Source of the DNA: Paenibacillus chibensis
GTDB taxonomy: Bacteria; Bacillota; Bacilli; Paenibacillales; Paenibacillaceae
Length of the DNA: 64,000 bases
NCBI RefSeq assembly: GCF_004001045.1
Contig: NZ_BIMK01000036.1
Location: 1-64,000, forward strand
Direction: 5' to 3'
In this document: positions 1-8,802 of the stretch, one piece after another
Layout: every line of letters begins with the position of its first letter
How positions within the stretch are numbered: the first letter of the stretch is position 1
Program-made: the position numbers and the translations under genes
Notes under the pieces: generated by a model
What the model was told of the DNA's origin: nothing
The model's database searches: none
What the model saw: only the letters and a program-made list of their open reading frames with translations

Positions 1-5
1 ACACC

Positions 6-38
6 AAAAAGCCCTTCTGCTCAAGCCAGAAGGGCTTT
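6..38 (-). terminator. Rho-independent terminator of the SDR operon
   Basis: A 9-bp GC-rich inverted repeat (GCCCTTCTG with CAGAAGGGC) with a 7-nt loop is followed on the minus strand by a run of T. It sits about 20 bp past the stop of the SDR gene at 59-793, so it ends that operon. Confidence 0.85.
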
Positions 39-58
39 CATTATTCGCTTGGTATCCG

Positions 59-793
59 CTACCAAGGCCATTCCCGGCCGAGCCAATCCCGCATCACCAA
101 ACGGTCCTCATCGGATACGCCTTGTCCTTCATAACGATTCCGCATGAAATAAGCGACAGCCATCCGCGCAGCATCATCTGCATTGAGTTCGCCTTCGGTG
201 CTGAGCTGGCCGGACATATAGGATTTGACCCAACCCGGGTGGTACAAACGGAAGGTATAACCCCTCGGGCGCAGCTCGTGAAACAAGCCCTGTACACCGC
301 GGTTCAGCGCCGTCTTGGACATGCAGTACCCATACCAGTTATCCCTGTAGCTTCTGGCCAGGCTTCCAGCTTCCGACGAAACAAAGCATAGGCGCTTCAG
401 GTCGCTGTCCTCCATGAGCGGCAGCAGCGCCTGTACGACCCGCATCGGGCCGACCGTGTTGACATTGAATATGCGCAGAACCTCCTCGTCGTCCTGCAGC
501 TCATGAATGCTCCGAAAGTTCCGCGTCGATATTCCCGCGTTGTTAATGAGCAAATCCACCGTCCCTGTATGCCCCGCAATGATCTTCCCGGCTTCCTCCA
601 CGCTGGCATCGCTGGATACATCCATTGGAACAAGCACGAGCCTGCCTGGCTCCTGCTGCGCAAAGCTCTGCAGCTCCGGCCAGTCCGTCATGTAGCTGCC
701 GGCAAATACATGCCACCCCAGCTTCAGCAGCCTTTTGGTCATGCCCAGTCCTAGGCCGCGATCCGCCCCCGTCACTACTGCCGTTTGGTTCAT
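59..793 (-). CDS. Short-chain dehydrogenase/reductase
   Basis: Classical SDR of about 244 residues, an NAD(P)-dependent oxidoreductase of unknown substrate. The N-terminus has the cofactor loop TGADRGLGLG, the middle has NNAG, and the active site YxxxK is seen as YGYCMSK. The start chosen is the ATG at 793, with GGGGAG 8 nt upstream; an in-frame upstream ATG at 847 would add 18 residues lacking SDR character and overlap the neighbour. It is the last gene of a minus-strand operon with the SDR-like gene 819-1484 (25-bp gap) and the ThuA-like gene. The family is certain; the substrate cannot be read from sequence. Confidence 0.92.
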   Translation of the reverse strand: MNQTAVVTGADRGLGLGMTKRLLKLGWHVFAGSYMTDWPELQSFAQQEPGRLVLVPMDVSSDASVEEAGKIIAGHTGTVDLLINNAGISTRNFRSIHELQDDEEVLRIFNVNTVGPMRVVQALLPLMEDSDLKRLCFVSSEAGSLARSYRDNWYGYCMSKTALNRGVQGLFHELRPRGYTFRLYHPGWVKSYMSGQLSTEGELNADDAARMAVAYFMRNRYEGQGVSDEDRLVMRDWLGREWPW

Positions 794-818
794 ACTAAGC
801 TCTCCCCTTTCCCTGCCG

Positions 819-1484
819 TCATAGCGGAAGTTCCGCGCCCGTTTCATGAAGAATCACGATTCTTTCCTCATCCTCACGCGGTTGCGTAAAATAATGAAAT
901 GCTGTTTGAGCGGAGTTCTCCTCTTCTTCCAGGGCCGACGCATACAGGCGGAAGGTAAAGCCGTCTCGTCTTAAATCCCCGTGCATCATCGTAAATGCCA
1001 TATGTAAAGCGGCCTTCGACATGCCGTATCCGAATCCGGACTCAGGCAGGCTGAGTCCCATGCTTCCCTTCGGGTCGGTGAGAAGAGCGATCCGCTTCAT
1101 CCCCTGAGTCATCATCGGCAGGAACGCTTCCACGATACGGATGGGGCCAAGCGCGTTCGCGTTGAAGGCTTCCATCAGCCGGGAAGGAGACACGGCCGCA
1201 ATTCCCGGCAGTTCCCCCTCTTCATCAGAAGCCCCCTGGCCGATGATCAAGTCGATATGATCCGTCATGCCCTGAACATGTTCCGCCGCAGCTTGTACCG
1301 ACGCCTTCGAACGCGCATCCAGCGGTACAACGCGGATCTGATCTTGATCGGTAAAGCTGATGTTCGCGCAGCTCTCCTCGGGCATGCAGGCAATGACCTT
1401 CCACTGCTGCTGCGCAAAATACCGGCTAAGCGCCTGACTCCACGGCAGATGAGCCTCCGTAATCAGTACCGTCCAGGTCATCAT
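819..1484 (-). CDS. Degenerate SDR-like protein
   Basis: About 221 residues with an SDR layout but an eroded cofactor site. The usual TGxxxGxG loop is replaced by ITEAHLPWSQ and NNAG by GQGAS, while the active-site segment YGMSK and the fold around it are kept. The start is the ATG at 1484, preceded by AGGGAGG, and it overlaps the stop of the upstream ThuA-like gene in an ATGA arrangement, which implies coupled translation. Inference: it may be a non-catalytic partner of the intact SDR just downstream, or it may bind the cofactor differently. It is not truncated compared with short SDRs. Confidence 0.82.
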   Translation of the reverse strand: MMTWTVLITEAHLPWSQALSRYFAQQQWKVIACMPEESCANISFTDQDQIRVVPLDARSKASVQAAAEHVQGMTDHIDLIIGQGASDEEGELPGIAAVSPSRLMEAFNANALGPIRIVEAFLPMMTQGMKRIALLTDPKGSMGLSLPESGFGYGMSKAALHMAFTMMHGDLRRDGFTFRLYASALEEEENSAQTAFHYFTQPREDEERIVILHETGAELPL

Positions 1485-2143
1485 GCGTCCCTCCCTTGAT
1501 CTCCATGCTTGCACCACTCCAGTGATTGTCTGAGCAGCTGCTGTACCGCCGGATGCTTCCACACCTCCGCATGGTGACCCGGAGTCAATACGCAGACGCG
1601 GCCTGCACCTTGCTCCCGGGTCCAGCCCCCGGGCTGCTGTCCGTACTCGGAGCTTGTGGTCAAAAAGACGTCCAAGTCCCGGTGCCCGGTCATGTCCATA
1701 AAATAATGCTCGTCCTTGATGTCAAATGCCGGTATGTTCCTTGTAATCGGGTGGCTCGGTACAGGTTCCACCGCAACCGGACACTGCTCGGGATGATGGG
1801 TAAATACGCCTCCTACCAGATCACGCATGACCGCTGAATCCTTGTAACCAACCGTTCCGGAATGAAGAACCAGCAGGCCTCCCCCTTCGCTCACGTAAGA
1901 CTGCAGCTCTTTTGCCGCCTGCGGGGTGATCCACGGCTCTTCCGCTTCGGCGGAGACCCGGTTGGATTTGGCCAAAACGAGCAGGGGATATTCTCTTAAA
2001 CGATTCTCCAAGCCAAGCTGGAAATCGCTCCCGGTATCGAGCACATAATCAAACTCAAATCCGTGTTGCCGCAGCGGCTCCAGACCTTCCTGTACGATCT
2101 GTGCAGGATGCCAGTTATCATCACACAATACCAAAACGCGCAT
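1481..2143 (-). CDS. ThuA-like (trehalose utilization family) protein
   Basis: About 220 residues with the class I glutamine-amidotransferase-like fold of ThuA proteins. Visible family features are an N-terminal strand MRVLVLCDD, GGGLLVLHSGT in the middle, the HYFMD segment, and a late VCVLTPGHHAEVWKHPA stretch, which in this family precedes the last helix. ThuA proteins take part in sugar (trehalose or disaccharide) catabolism, often beside oxidoreductases, which fits the two SDR genes behind it. The start at 2143 has GGGAGG 7 nt upstream; a longer reading to 2245 has no such site. First gene of the three-gene operon. Confidence 0.85.
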   Translation of the reverse strand: MRVLVLCDDNWHPAQIVQEGLEPLRQHGFEFDYVLDTGSDFQLGLENRLREYPLLVLAKSNRVSAEAEEPWITPQAAKELQSYVSEGGGLLVLHSGTVGYKDSAVMRDLVGGVFTHHPEQCPVAVEPVPSHPITRNIPAFDIKDEHYFMDMTGHRDLDVFLTTSSEYGQQPGGWTREQGAGRVCVLTPGHHAEVWKHPAVQQLLRQSLEWCKHGDQGRDA

Positions 2144-2224
2144 AATTGCCCTCCCTTTAACAGCGTTTACATATTTCCGAATAAGACCAGTATTCCAGAA
2201 ATCCCATTCACTTACAAGACAAAT

Positions 2225-2238
2225 CGAAAACGTTGTCG
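2225..2238. promoter_or_regulatory. Possible LacI/CcpA-type operator
   Basis: CGAAAACGTTGTCG is a near-palindrome centred on CG, with AACGTT in the middle. It resembles LacI-family operators and a cre site but differs at both outer positions from the cre consensus. It lies about 80 bp upstream of the ThuA operon start. A sugar-linked operon would suit such control, but this is weak evidence. Confidence 0.3.
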
Positions 2239-2331
2239 GAATCATTTTGGTGCCCGCTTAGTGCATGCGTTGAGCTGACATGTCGATATGTTGACGCTTT
2301 GCAACGGCTTTATCGGAAGGGCAGTAAACGC

Positions 2332-2357
2332 AAAAAAGGCGGAGTGCTCCGCCTTTT
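2332..2357 (-). terminator. Rho-independent terminator of the siderophore operon
   Basis: AAAAGGCGGAG and CTCCGCCTTTT form an 11-bp hairpin with a very short loop. On the minus strand it ends in six T. It lies about 40 bp past the stop of the tandem esterase gene. Confidence 0.88.
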
Positions 2358-2398
2358 CGATTGCTCTATCTTTTTATAAGTACAAGAAAACGAATTGT

Positions 2399-3958
2399 TC
2401 AGACCGTCACCCGGCGCAGCATCGGACTGATGAGAGCAGGAAGCAGGGATACATGTCCCTCTTCCTCAACCACGCGCATCGAAAGCTTCTGCGGGCCATA
2501 TCCGCTGGAAGACAGCATGTCATAAAATTGCTCCGCATCCCGGACCATATGGGGCTTTTCCATCTGACCCACGCTCAGGTGCAGCTCAGCCCCTAGCTTT
2601 TCAAGTCCCAAACGGCCTTGATTCTGCTCCCACAGCTGGAGCAAAACCTGGTTTTTCCACCAGATCGAAGGACTCGCGGCAAAATAACGCCGATATGTTT
2701 CGGGACGCGTGAGCAAGGTGTACAGCGTTAGAAATCCGCCCAGCGAATGGCCGAACAAGGACTGCCGGGAGCGATCCACAGGATAAGCGGCCTCCACCGC
2801 AGGCTTCAGCTCATGCTCCAGAAAGTCCAGAAAAGCCTCCGCGCCTCCCGTAGGCGGCCAGGCGGAACCGTCAGGTCTGGGCGGAAGCTCGGATGCATCT
2901 GCATGAACTGTATAGTCCCAAAATCGCTCCTTCGAGACGATCGGCTGCTCCGAATCGTACCCGATCCCGACGATAAGCACCGGTGTGATGCCGTGCGGCC
3001 CCCGCGTCTGGAGCCTGGCCGCTTCAGCCAGCGAGCCGAAGGAGGCATTGGCATCCAGGGAATAGAGTACCGGATAACCCGTTTCGGGCGATGGTCCCAT
3101 CGGCTCGGCGATGAAAATCCGGTATTGCCGTCCCGTCTTGCCCGAGCGCATGCTCCAGGTCGCCGTGCCCGGAATGCGAAAGGATTCCGCCCGGTTCAAG
3201 GCCCGGCCCCCGCCGGCATCGCCTGCGCCGAACAGCCACGCCAAGGCCTTGGGCAGCTGCCTCGCCATGAATACCGGATCATGCGTGCCTTCCGGCACGA
3301 TCTCAAGCTTGAGGCGGCTCTCTTCGGCTCCTTTTTCCCGCAGCAGCTGATAAGCCGTCTTCGTGTTATCCACCATATCCCGCTGCCGGTTCGTTTTATA
3401 CACGCCTTCGTGGTCTCCGACGGACATGTAGACCCGCTGATGTTCTGCTGCGCCGCCATAATCGCGGAGATGATTCATGACGCCTTCATACCAGAACGAG
3501 GCGGAGATCAGTCCCAGCCGCCCGAAGACCTCCGGGCGCCAGCAGCCGGCAAACCAGGAAATCAGTCCGCCGAACGATCCGCCGATCATCGCTGTATGCT
3601 CCGCTTCTTTTTTTGTACGGAAATGGCTGTCGATATACGGTTTGATCACGTCTGCGACCTCATTCACATATGCCAAGCCTTGTCCGCCGAAGGCCGGATT
3701 GCCGGATACGAGCGCCTGAGCTCTCCACGGCGTGTATTCATCGCCCCGCGCATGCGGGACGATCCCGATCAGAATCGTCTCTTCAAGCTGCCCGGACGCG
3801 TACAAATGCTCAATATAATTATGGCAGTCGGCAAACAGATCCCCGCCGTCCTGCACGTAGGCTGCCGGATAATGCCGGTCGGCATTCAGGGCATAGGAAG
3901 GCGGCAAATAGACGAGTATTCGCCGCTCTCCGATATGAAGCTGCTGATACGGATTCAT
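2399..3958 (-). CDS. Tandem-fused siderophore esterase (two alpha/beta hydrolases)
   Basis: 519 residues from the ATG at 3958 (AAGGAGG 7 nt upstream). Two full esterase domains of the Fes/BesA/enterochelin-esterase-like family are joined in one frame. Domain 1 (about 1-245) has the nucleophile motif GGSFGG at Ser128 and a likely His226. Domain 2 (about 265-519) has GHSLGG at Ser405 and a likely His502. A glycine-rich linker near 245-255 joins them. Family members of about 250 residues cut the trilactone scaffold of ferric catecholate siderophores in the cytosol to free iron. The gene follows the permeases (25-45 bp) in a Fur-controlled operon, which supports that role. A two-headed esterase is unusual; both halves look catalytically intact. 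Confidence 0.85.
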   Translation of the reverse strand: MNPYQQLHIGERRILVYLPPSYALNADRHYPAAYVQDGGDLFADCHNYIEHLYASGQLEETILIGIVPHARGDEYTPWRAQALVSGNPAFGGQGLAYVNEVADVIKPYIDSHFRTKKEAEHTAMIGGSFGGLISWFAGCWRPEVFGRLGLISASFWYEGVMNHLRDYGGAAEHQRVYMSVGDHEGVYKTNRQRDMVDNTKTAYQLLREKGAEESRLKLEIVPEGTHDPVFMARQLPKALAWLFGAGDAGGGRALNRAESFRIPGTATWSMRSGKTGRQYRIFIAEPMGPSPETGYPVLYSLDANASFGSLAEAARLQTRGPHGITPVLIVGIGYDSEQPIVSKERFWDYTVHADASELPPRPDGSAWPPTGGAEAFLDFLEHELKPAVEAAYPVDRSRQSLFGHSLGGFLTLYTLLTRPETYRRYFAASPSIWWKNQVLLQLWEQNQGRLGLEKLGAELHLSVGQMEKPHMVRDAEQFYDMLSSSGYGPQKLSMRVVEEEGHVSLLPALISPMLRRVTV

Positions 3959-3983
3959 AAGTACCTCCTTACTTAGGGTTAAC

Positions 3984-5003
3984 TCAAGCGCGCGCACGGA
4001 TCAATAAATACACGAAATACGGCACGCCAATGATTGATACGACAATCCCGACGGCCAGCTCGGCCGGAGCAAAAATCGTTTTCCCGATAAAATCGCCCAC
4101 GAGCACCATGATCATGCCGACCACGCCGCTGGCCGGAAGGATGTGGACATGCTTCAGTCCGACAAGCTGTCTTGCCAGATGAGGCGCGATCAAGCCGACA
4201 AAGGCGATGCTACCGGCCACAGCGACGCTCGCGCTCACCAGTCCGACACTGCAGAGCAGAAAGATGTTTTTCTCCCGCTCCACCGACATGCCGAGGCCCT
4301 TTTGGCTCTCGTCGCTGAGCTGAAAGAGATCCAGCACATGGGCCCGCATGCAGACTACGGGTACGAGCAGCAGCCAAGGAAGCATCGTCGCAACGAATTT
4401 CCAATTCGCGCTGTGCAGGCTGCCCGCCAGCCACACGACGGCCATCTCGTAATCATTGGGATTCATTTTCAGGGAAATATAGACTGTCAGTGCACCAAAG
4501 CCCGATGCGATCGCAATGCCGACCAGAATCAGCCGCTGCGGATCAAGCTTGCCGTCCTCTTTGGCAAACAAATAAATCGCGGTCGTAGCCGCCAGGCCGC
4601 CGACGATTCCGAACATCGGCATCATCATCACGCCGAGCCAGCCTGCAGCCGTCACGCTTCCTTGAAATAAAAACATGAACAGCACGACTGCAAGGCCCGC
4701 TCCTGCATGGATGCCCAGAATGCCCGGATCGGCCAGCCCGTTTTTCGTTACGCCCTGCACGATCGCTCCCGCGATTCCTAGCGAGAATCCGATCAGGGCC
4801 CCAAGCACGATCCGCGGCAGCCGAAATTCGAACACGACCAGGTCATGCTCGGGCTGCGGGTGAATCCGCAGCAGCGTCTGCAGAACCTCGGACACCGACA
4901 TATCGAACGTGCCGTTCGTCAAGCTGAGGTAAGCCGCCATAAGCGCGATGGCCGCTCCCAGCACCGTTACCGTCCAAAACCGGCCGCTTTTGCGTTTATT
5001 CAC
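3984..5003 (-). CDS. Iron-siderophore ABC permease, FecCD family (FeuC-like)
   Basis: About 339 residues with roughly nine hydrophobic segments and FecCD hallmarks: FRLPRI near residue 60, the coupling region around GLADPGILGIHAG, and GLIAPHLARQLVG late in the chain. It forms the membrane channel with the adjacent permease for uptake of a ferric siderophore. The start is taken as the GTG at 5003, which has AGGGAGG 8 nt upstream; an earlier in-frame GTG overlaps that site. It overlaps the upstream permease by 8 nt, so translation is likely coupled. No cognate ATPase lies here; in B. subtilis FeuABC borrows YusV from elsewhere. Confidence 0.93.
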   Translation of the reverse strand: MNKRKSGRFWTVTVLGAAIALMAAYLSLTNGTFDMSVSEVLQTLLRIHPQPEHDLVVFEFRLPRIVLGALIGFSLGIAGAIVQGVTKNGLADPGILGIHAGAGLAVVLFMFLFQGSVTAAGWLGVMMMPMFGIVGGLAATTAIYLFAKEDGKLDPQRLILVGIAIASGFGALTVYISLKMNPNDYEMAVVWLAGSLHSANWKFVATMLPWLLLVPVVCMRAHVLDLFQLSDESQKGLGMSVEREKNIFLLCSVGLVSASVAVAGSIAFVGLIAPHLARQLVGLKHVHILPASGVVGMIMVLVGDFIGKTIFAPAELAVGIVVSIIGVPYFVYLLIRARA

Positions 5004-6003
5004 GCTGCGCACCTCCCTTGGTTTTGATCAGGTACAAGAAGAATGGCACGCCGATCAAAGCGGTGACGACGCCTACCGGCGTTTCAAACGGATAGTTGAT
5101 AAAACGGGCCGCAATATCGCAAGCGGCCAGAAAAATGCCGCCCAGCACGCCCGATACCGGGATGATCCAGCGATAATCGGCCCCGGCGAACAAGCGCGCG
5201 ATGTGGGGAATGATCAGTCCCACGAAAGCCACCTTGCCCGCCAGCGCCACCGAGACGCCGGTAAGCAGAATGACGGCCAGGATCGCCAGCCCCTTCGTCA
5301 GCCAGGTGCGAATACCGAGGCCCGTGGCTATCTCCTCCCCGAGGGACAGCGCCGACACGGATTTGGATATGGCGACCGCTAGCGCCAGTCCGACGACGGC
5401 AAACGGAATGCTGATCCGGATCATCTCGGGATCCATTTGATGAAGCCTGGCGTTATACCAAAAGCTGATGTTTTGCGATACTTGAAAATAACTCGACAAG
5501 GCTTGGGCTGTCCCGCTTAGAAAGGTGCCGACAATCGATCCGAGGATCGCCAGCTTTACCGGGCTGAGGCCATGGGGGATGCACCAGGCCAGCCCGAACA
5601 CGAGGGCAGCTCCGATTGCCGAACCGATGAGCGAGCTGACGATATACATATCCGGATTCGCGTGCGGCAAAAAAACCATGCACAGCGTCACGGCGAAAAC
5701 GGAGCCGTCCGAAACGCCCATGATGGAGGGCGAAGCCAGATAGTTCCGCGTCATGCCCTGCATCAAGGCTCCCGACACCGCAAGGAAGGCGCCGATCATC
5801 AAGGCCCCGACCACCCTCGGCAGCCGGGAGCTGATGATGATCTGATGATCCACGTTATCCGGATCAAAAGCCGTGACGGCATTCCAGATTTCCCCGGCCG
5901 TGATGCTTTTGGCCCCGTATAAAACCGAAGCAAATATCAACAATATAATGGCTGCCGGCGCTATTCCAAGAATAACCGCCGGCAGCGTACGTTTTAACCG
6001 CAT
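4996..6003 (-). CDS. Iron-siderophore ABC permease, FecCD family (FeuB-like)
   Basis: About 335 residues, strongly hydrophobic, with the FecCD motifs SSRLPRVVGALMIGA, NYLASPSIMG and GLIIPHIARLFAG. It pairs with the next gene to make the heterodimeric membrane domain of a ferric siderophore importer. The ATG at 6003 is preferred over the GTG at 6012, because AAGG lies 10 nt before the ATG and directly abuts the GTG. The ribosome site is weak, which suggests expression relative to the binding protein is tuned down. Downstream of the binding lipoprotein by about 37 bp. Confidence 0.92.
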   Translation of the reverse strand: MRLKRTLPAVILGIAPAAIILLIFASVLYGAKSITAGEIWNAVTAFDPDNVDHQIIISSRLPRVVGALMIGAFLAVSGALMQGMTRNYLASPSIMGVSDGSVFAVTLCMVFLPHANPDMYIVSSLIGSAIGAALVFGLAWCIPHGLSPVKLAILGSIVGTFLSGTAQALSSYFQVSQNISFWYNARLHQMDPEMIRISIPFAVVGLALAVAISKSVSALSLGEEIATGLGIRTWLTKGLAILAVILLTGVSVALAGKVAFVGLIIPHIARLFAGADYRWIIPVSGVLGGIFLAACDIAARFINYPFETPVGVVTALIGVPFFLYLIKTKGGAQRE

Positions 6004-6040
6004 GTTCAACACGCCTTACTTTGTAAGCTGGGTCAATGAA

Positions 6041-7051
6041 TTATTTTTCGGCAAGCTTGGATAAAGCCGCCTTCAGGAATTCGATCTTGCTGTATGCCGT
6101 GCCGCCCTGCGCAAGCGGATCGACCACATTGACGAACACTTTGCCGGTTTTAAACGCCGTCAGGCTTTTCATGATCGGATCCTTTTCGAAATCGTCCAGT
6201 GCGTTCGGCGTATCCTTGTTTTCGTCCGGCGAGAATTGAATGAACAGGTAATCCGGGTTCATCTCGGCAAATTTCTCTTTCGATACCAGCTCCTGCGCTT
6301 TCGCAGCCTGGACTTCGGCAGGCACGGTGAATCCGAGATCCTCGTAGAGAACCGGGTTGAAGAACACGCCCGCCGGGTAGATGTATAATTCACCCTGACG
6401 GATCCGCACCGCAACAACCTTTTTATCCTTTATGCCGTCCCCGATTTGGGATTTGCCCGCTTCCAGGTCCTCTTTGTACTTGGCGATCGCCTGCTCCGCT
6501 TGCTCCTGCTTGCCGCTCAGCTCGCCCAGAAGCTTCAGATTGTTTTCCCAATTGGTCGAAATATGCGAGTACGGTATCGTTGTCGCGATTTTTTCCAGCT
6601 TTTCGATGACCTCAGGCTTGAATTTGCTGGAGCCCAGGATGACGTCCGGCTTGAGTGACAAAATGGTCTCAAAGTTTGGCTCCATCTTTTCCCCGATCGG
6701 CGTCGCGTTTTGGGTGATGGATTCGAAGAGCGGCGGGTATTTACCTGAAAACGTAATGGCACCGACCGGATGGACGTCCAAGACGATGGAATCCTCCATG
6801 GCCTCCACGGCGCCGACAATGACGATGCGTTCTATATGAGAGGGGAGCGTGTACTCCTTGTCCAGATATTTCACGACTTTCGTATCCGACGATGCCGAAG
6901 TCTCCTCCGTTTTGGCGGCAGGCTGATTCCCTTCAGCCGTTTGCAATGTTTGGGACGTGTTCGTCTCCGTAGCGGCGTTCTCTTTGCCGCAGCCCGCCAG
7001 CAAGACGGTAAACACCAGCAGTACCCCGATCCATAGCTTCATTCTTTTCAT
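6041..7051 (-). CDS. Ferric siderophore-binding lipoprotein (FeuA-like)
   Basis: 336 residues. A lipoprotein signal ends in the lipobox LLAGC (Cys21), followed by a Thr/Ala/Glu-rich tether of about 35 residues and a class III periplasmic-binding fold with IERIVIVG and LSLKPDVILGSS. It captures the ferric siderophore outside the membrane and delivers it to the two FecCD permeases downstream. First gene of the operon, directly behind a Fur box and sigma-A promoter. Either of two close ATG codons (7051 or 7042) could be the start; neither has a clear ribosome site. Role in the family is well established; the exact siderophore is not known, bacillibactin-type being likely from the esterase and regulator. 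Confidence 0.92.
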   Translation of the reverse strand: MKRMKLWIGVLLVFTVLLAGCGKENAATETNTSQTLQTAEGNQPAAKTEETSASSDTKVVKYLDKEYTLPSHIERIVIVGAVEAMEDSIVLDVHPVGAITFSGKYPPLFESITQNATPIGEKMEPNFETILSLKPDVILGSSKFKPEVIEKLEKIATTIPYSHISTNWENNLKLLGELSGKQEQAEQAIAKYKEDLEAGKSQIGDGIKDKKVVAVRIRQGELYIYPAGVFFNPVLYEDLGFTVPAEVQAAKAQELVSKEKFAEMNPDYLFIQFSPDENKDTPNALDDFEKDPIMKSLTAFKTGKVFVNVVDPLAQGGTAYSKIEFLKAALSKLAEK

Positions 7052-7089
7052 TTCTCTCTGATTTCTCCCTTCGACGTTCCTTCTTTAAT

Positions 7090-7118
7090 TGATAATGATT
7101 ATCATTATTGATAGTAAA
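7090..7118 (-). promoter_or_regulatory. Sigma-A promoter overlapped by a Fur box
   Basis: GATAATGATTATCATTATT at 7091-7109 matches the classic 19-bp Fur box at nearly every position. On the minus strand TTTACT (7118-7113) and TTATCA (7095-7090) are 17 bp apart and could be the -35 and -10 elements. The Fur box covers the spacer and -10, so iron-loaded Fur would block transcription of the uptake operon. Confidence 0.88.
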
Positions 7119-7158
7119 GGAGGAACATCCATTTCGCCATGGACTTTTTCACGATTTC

Positions 7159-8787
7159 TCATGGATTTTTCCCGGTTAGGATTTTTACCGCCCTTTCAAC
7201 CATACGTTCGATGGCCATGGGAGAATATTCCCGCCACGGGTAAGAAGAAATCGTATGTACCCTTCCCGTCCGAACAGGACGCAGGGACAGCCATTCGGGA
7301 GATGCGGAGAGCTGCTTCCAAAAAGCCAACGTTTCCGAGTCCTGCCGGACCAGAACCAGCATGTTCTCCGCCTCCGCCGAGTTCAGATCGTTCATGGTCA
7401 CTTCGCTGTTCATTCCTCCCGGAAGATCCGACAAGCGGCAGCCGAGCAAATGAACCAGCACCTCTTGAACGGCCCGGCTATGATTGCATGTAAGCCGTTG
7501 ACCGCAGACGCGTAAGGCGATAACGGAAGCGTTCTGCAGGCCTTGGGAGACCAGCTGCTGCTGCCGGGATATGTTCCGGGTAAAAGCTTTCAGCCACTGC
7601 TCTGCCTCTTCGGTCCGGTCCAGCTCGAATGCCAGTTGGCGCAGCTCCCCTTGCCAATCCTCCGTTTCCAGGCTAAGCTCGTAGACTGGCGCGATTTGCC
7701 TTAGTTTTTCCTTCTCCCATAAATCAAGCTCCTTGATACAAATAATCCGATCGGGCTGTACTTCTTCCAGCTTGGCCAGATTGTCCGCTTTGTTGTGATT
7801 TTGGCGGTAGGCATCCAGATGGACGGGAATTTCCAACGCGAGGGTATGGTACTCTGCCGACCACTTCGGGTGCAGGGGAGCGGCAAACGGAATCATCTCG
7901 AGCGGAGTCATATAACCCAGCAGCGCGGTGGAACCGTAGAGGGCGATTTTGTTTCTTTTTATTTTCATGTACGCCGTAGGAGACAGGCCAAATTCCTTTT
8001 TGAACTTCCTGCTGAAATAAAACTCATCCCGGTAACCAACTGCATGCGCAATTTCCCTCAGCAAGCTCTCCGATCCAAGCATCAGCTGCTTCGCCTTATT
8101 CATTCGTACCTGCGTCACATAATCCATGACGCTGCGGTCGTACGTTTTTTTGAACATGTCCGCAAAATAGTTTACGCTGAACCCTGCAACCTCTGCGAGC
8201 CGGTCGATCGTCAGTTCTTCGGCGTACCGCTCCTCGATCATGGCTTTTGCCCGTTCCAGCGCTTCCGCCTTATCCATGCTCGAGTCGTTGGCGCCACCTG
8301 AGACCAGCTCATACAGCATCTCCTGAAAGTCCAATTGGGCCCGCCATCGTCTTACGGGTTCTTCCTGGTGTGCAAGCATGTACACCTTACGGCATATGGT
8401 ATGCAATCGTCGCGGAGACATGGAGCCTATCTTATTTTCGTGAAGCATCTCCATTACGTCGGCGACTTCATGCATCGTCTCTTTTTGGGACGGATCCGCA
8501 AAATAGAGGCTGAAATGAAACACCGCAACCGTCACCTCTTCCGATGCGTGACCACGAACGCCAAAGGTTCTGCCGGCCGGGCACAGATATGCGCTGCCCT
8601 CCCCCATCCGGATGACCCGATCCTCGAGCTCCAGGCTCGCCTCCCCATTTAAAAGCACAATTAAAGCATGCTGCACCGCTAACTGTAATTCCCGCCGCAG
8701 TCCCAATCCGCGAAAAAAATCCACTTCCCACAATCTCGCACTCAGTACATCCCTGACCAGGTTGCTTGAATCTATCGTCAATCCCAT
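7159..8787 (-). CDS. btr: Btr-like AraC regulator fused to a siderophore-binding domain
   Basis: 542 residues in three parts: an AraC-type N-terminal sensing domain (about 1-150), an AraC DNA-binding domain with two helix-turn-helix units (about 170-275, ending GYRDEFYFSRKFKKEFG and a PTAYMKIK tail), and a C-terminal periplasmic-binding-like domain (about 285-540). This layout is that of B. subtilis Btr (YbbB), which binds ferri-bacillibactin and activates feuABC-ybbA. It lies just upstream of the uptake operon in the same direction and has its own Fur box. The start has only a close AGGCGG before it. The symbol is by architecture and context, not by a database match. Confidence 0.88.
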   Translation of the reverse strand: MGLTIDSSNLVRDVLSARLWEVDFFRGLGLRRELQLAVQHALIVLLNGEASLELEDRVIRMGEGSAYLCPAGRTFGVRGHASEEVTVAVFHFSLYFADPSQKETMHEVADVMEMLHENKIGSMSPRRLHTICRKVYMLAHQEEPVRRWRAQLDFQEMLYELVSGGANDSSMDKAEALERAKAMIEERYAEELTIDRLAEVAGFSVNYFADMFKKTYDRSVMDYVTQVRMNKAKQLMLGSESLLREIAHAVGYRDEFYFSRKFKKEFGLSPTAYMKIKRNKIALYGSTALLGYMTPLEMIPFAAPLHPKWSAEYHTLALEIPVHLDAYRQNHNKADNLAKLEEVQPDRIICIKELDLWEKEKLRQIAPVYELSLETEDWQGELRQLAFELDRTEEAEQWLKAFTRNISRQQQLVSQGLQNASVIALRVCGQRLTCNHSRAVQEVLVHLLGCRLSDLPGGMNSEVTMNDLNSAEAENMLVLVRQDSETLAFWKQLSASPEWLSLRPVRTGRVHTISSYPWREYSPMAIERMVERAVKILTGKNP

Positions 8788-8802
8788 TACCGCCTTTTAA
8801 TT

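Noticed and set aside
2747..3976. 409-codon open frame on the plus strand
   Set aside because: It is antisense to the tandem esterase, whose catalytic motifs are clear; it has no domain features and no ribosome site.
7089..7493. 134-codon frame starting at the Fur box
   Set aside because: It is antisense to the end of the Btr-like gene and starts within the Fur box; no ribosome site.
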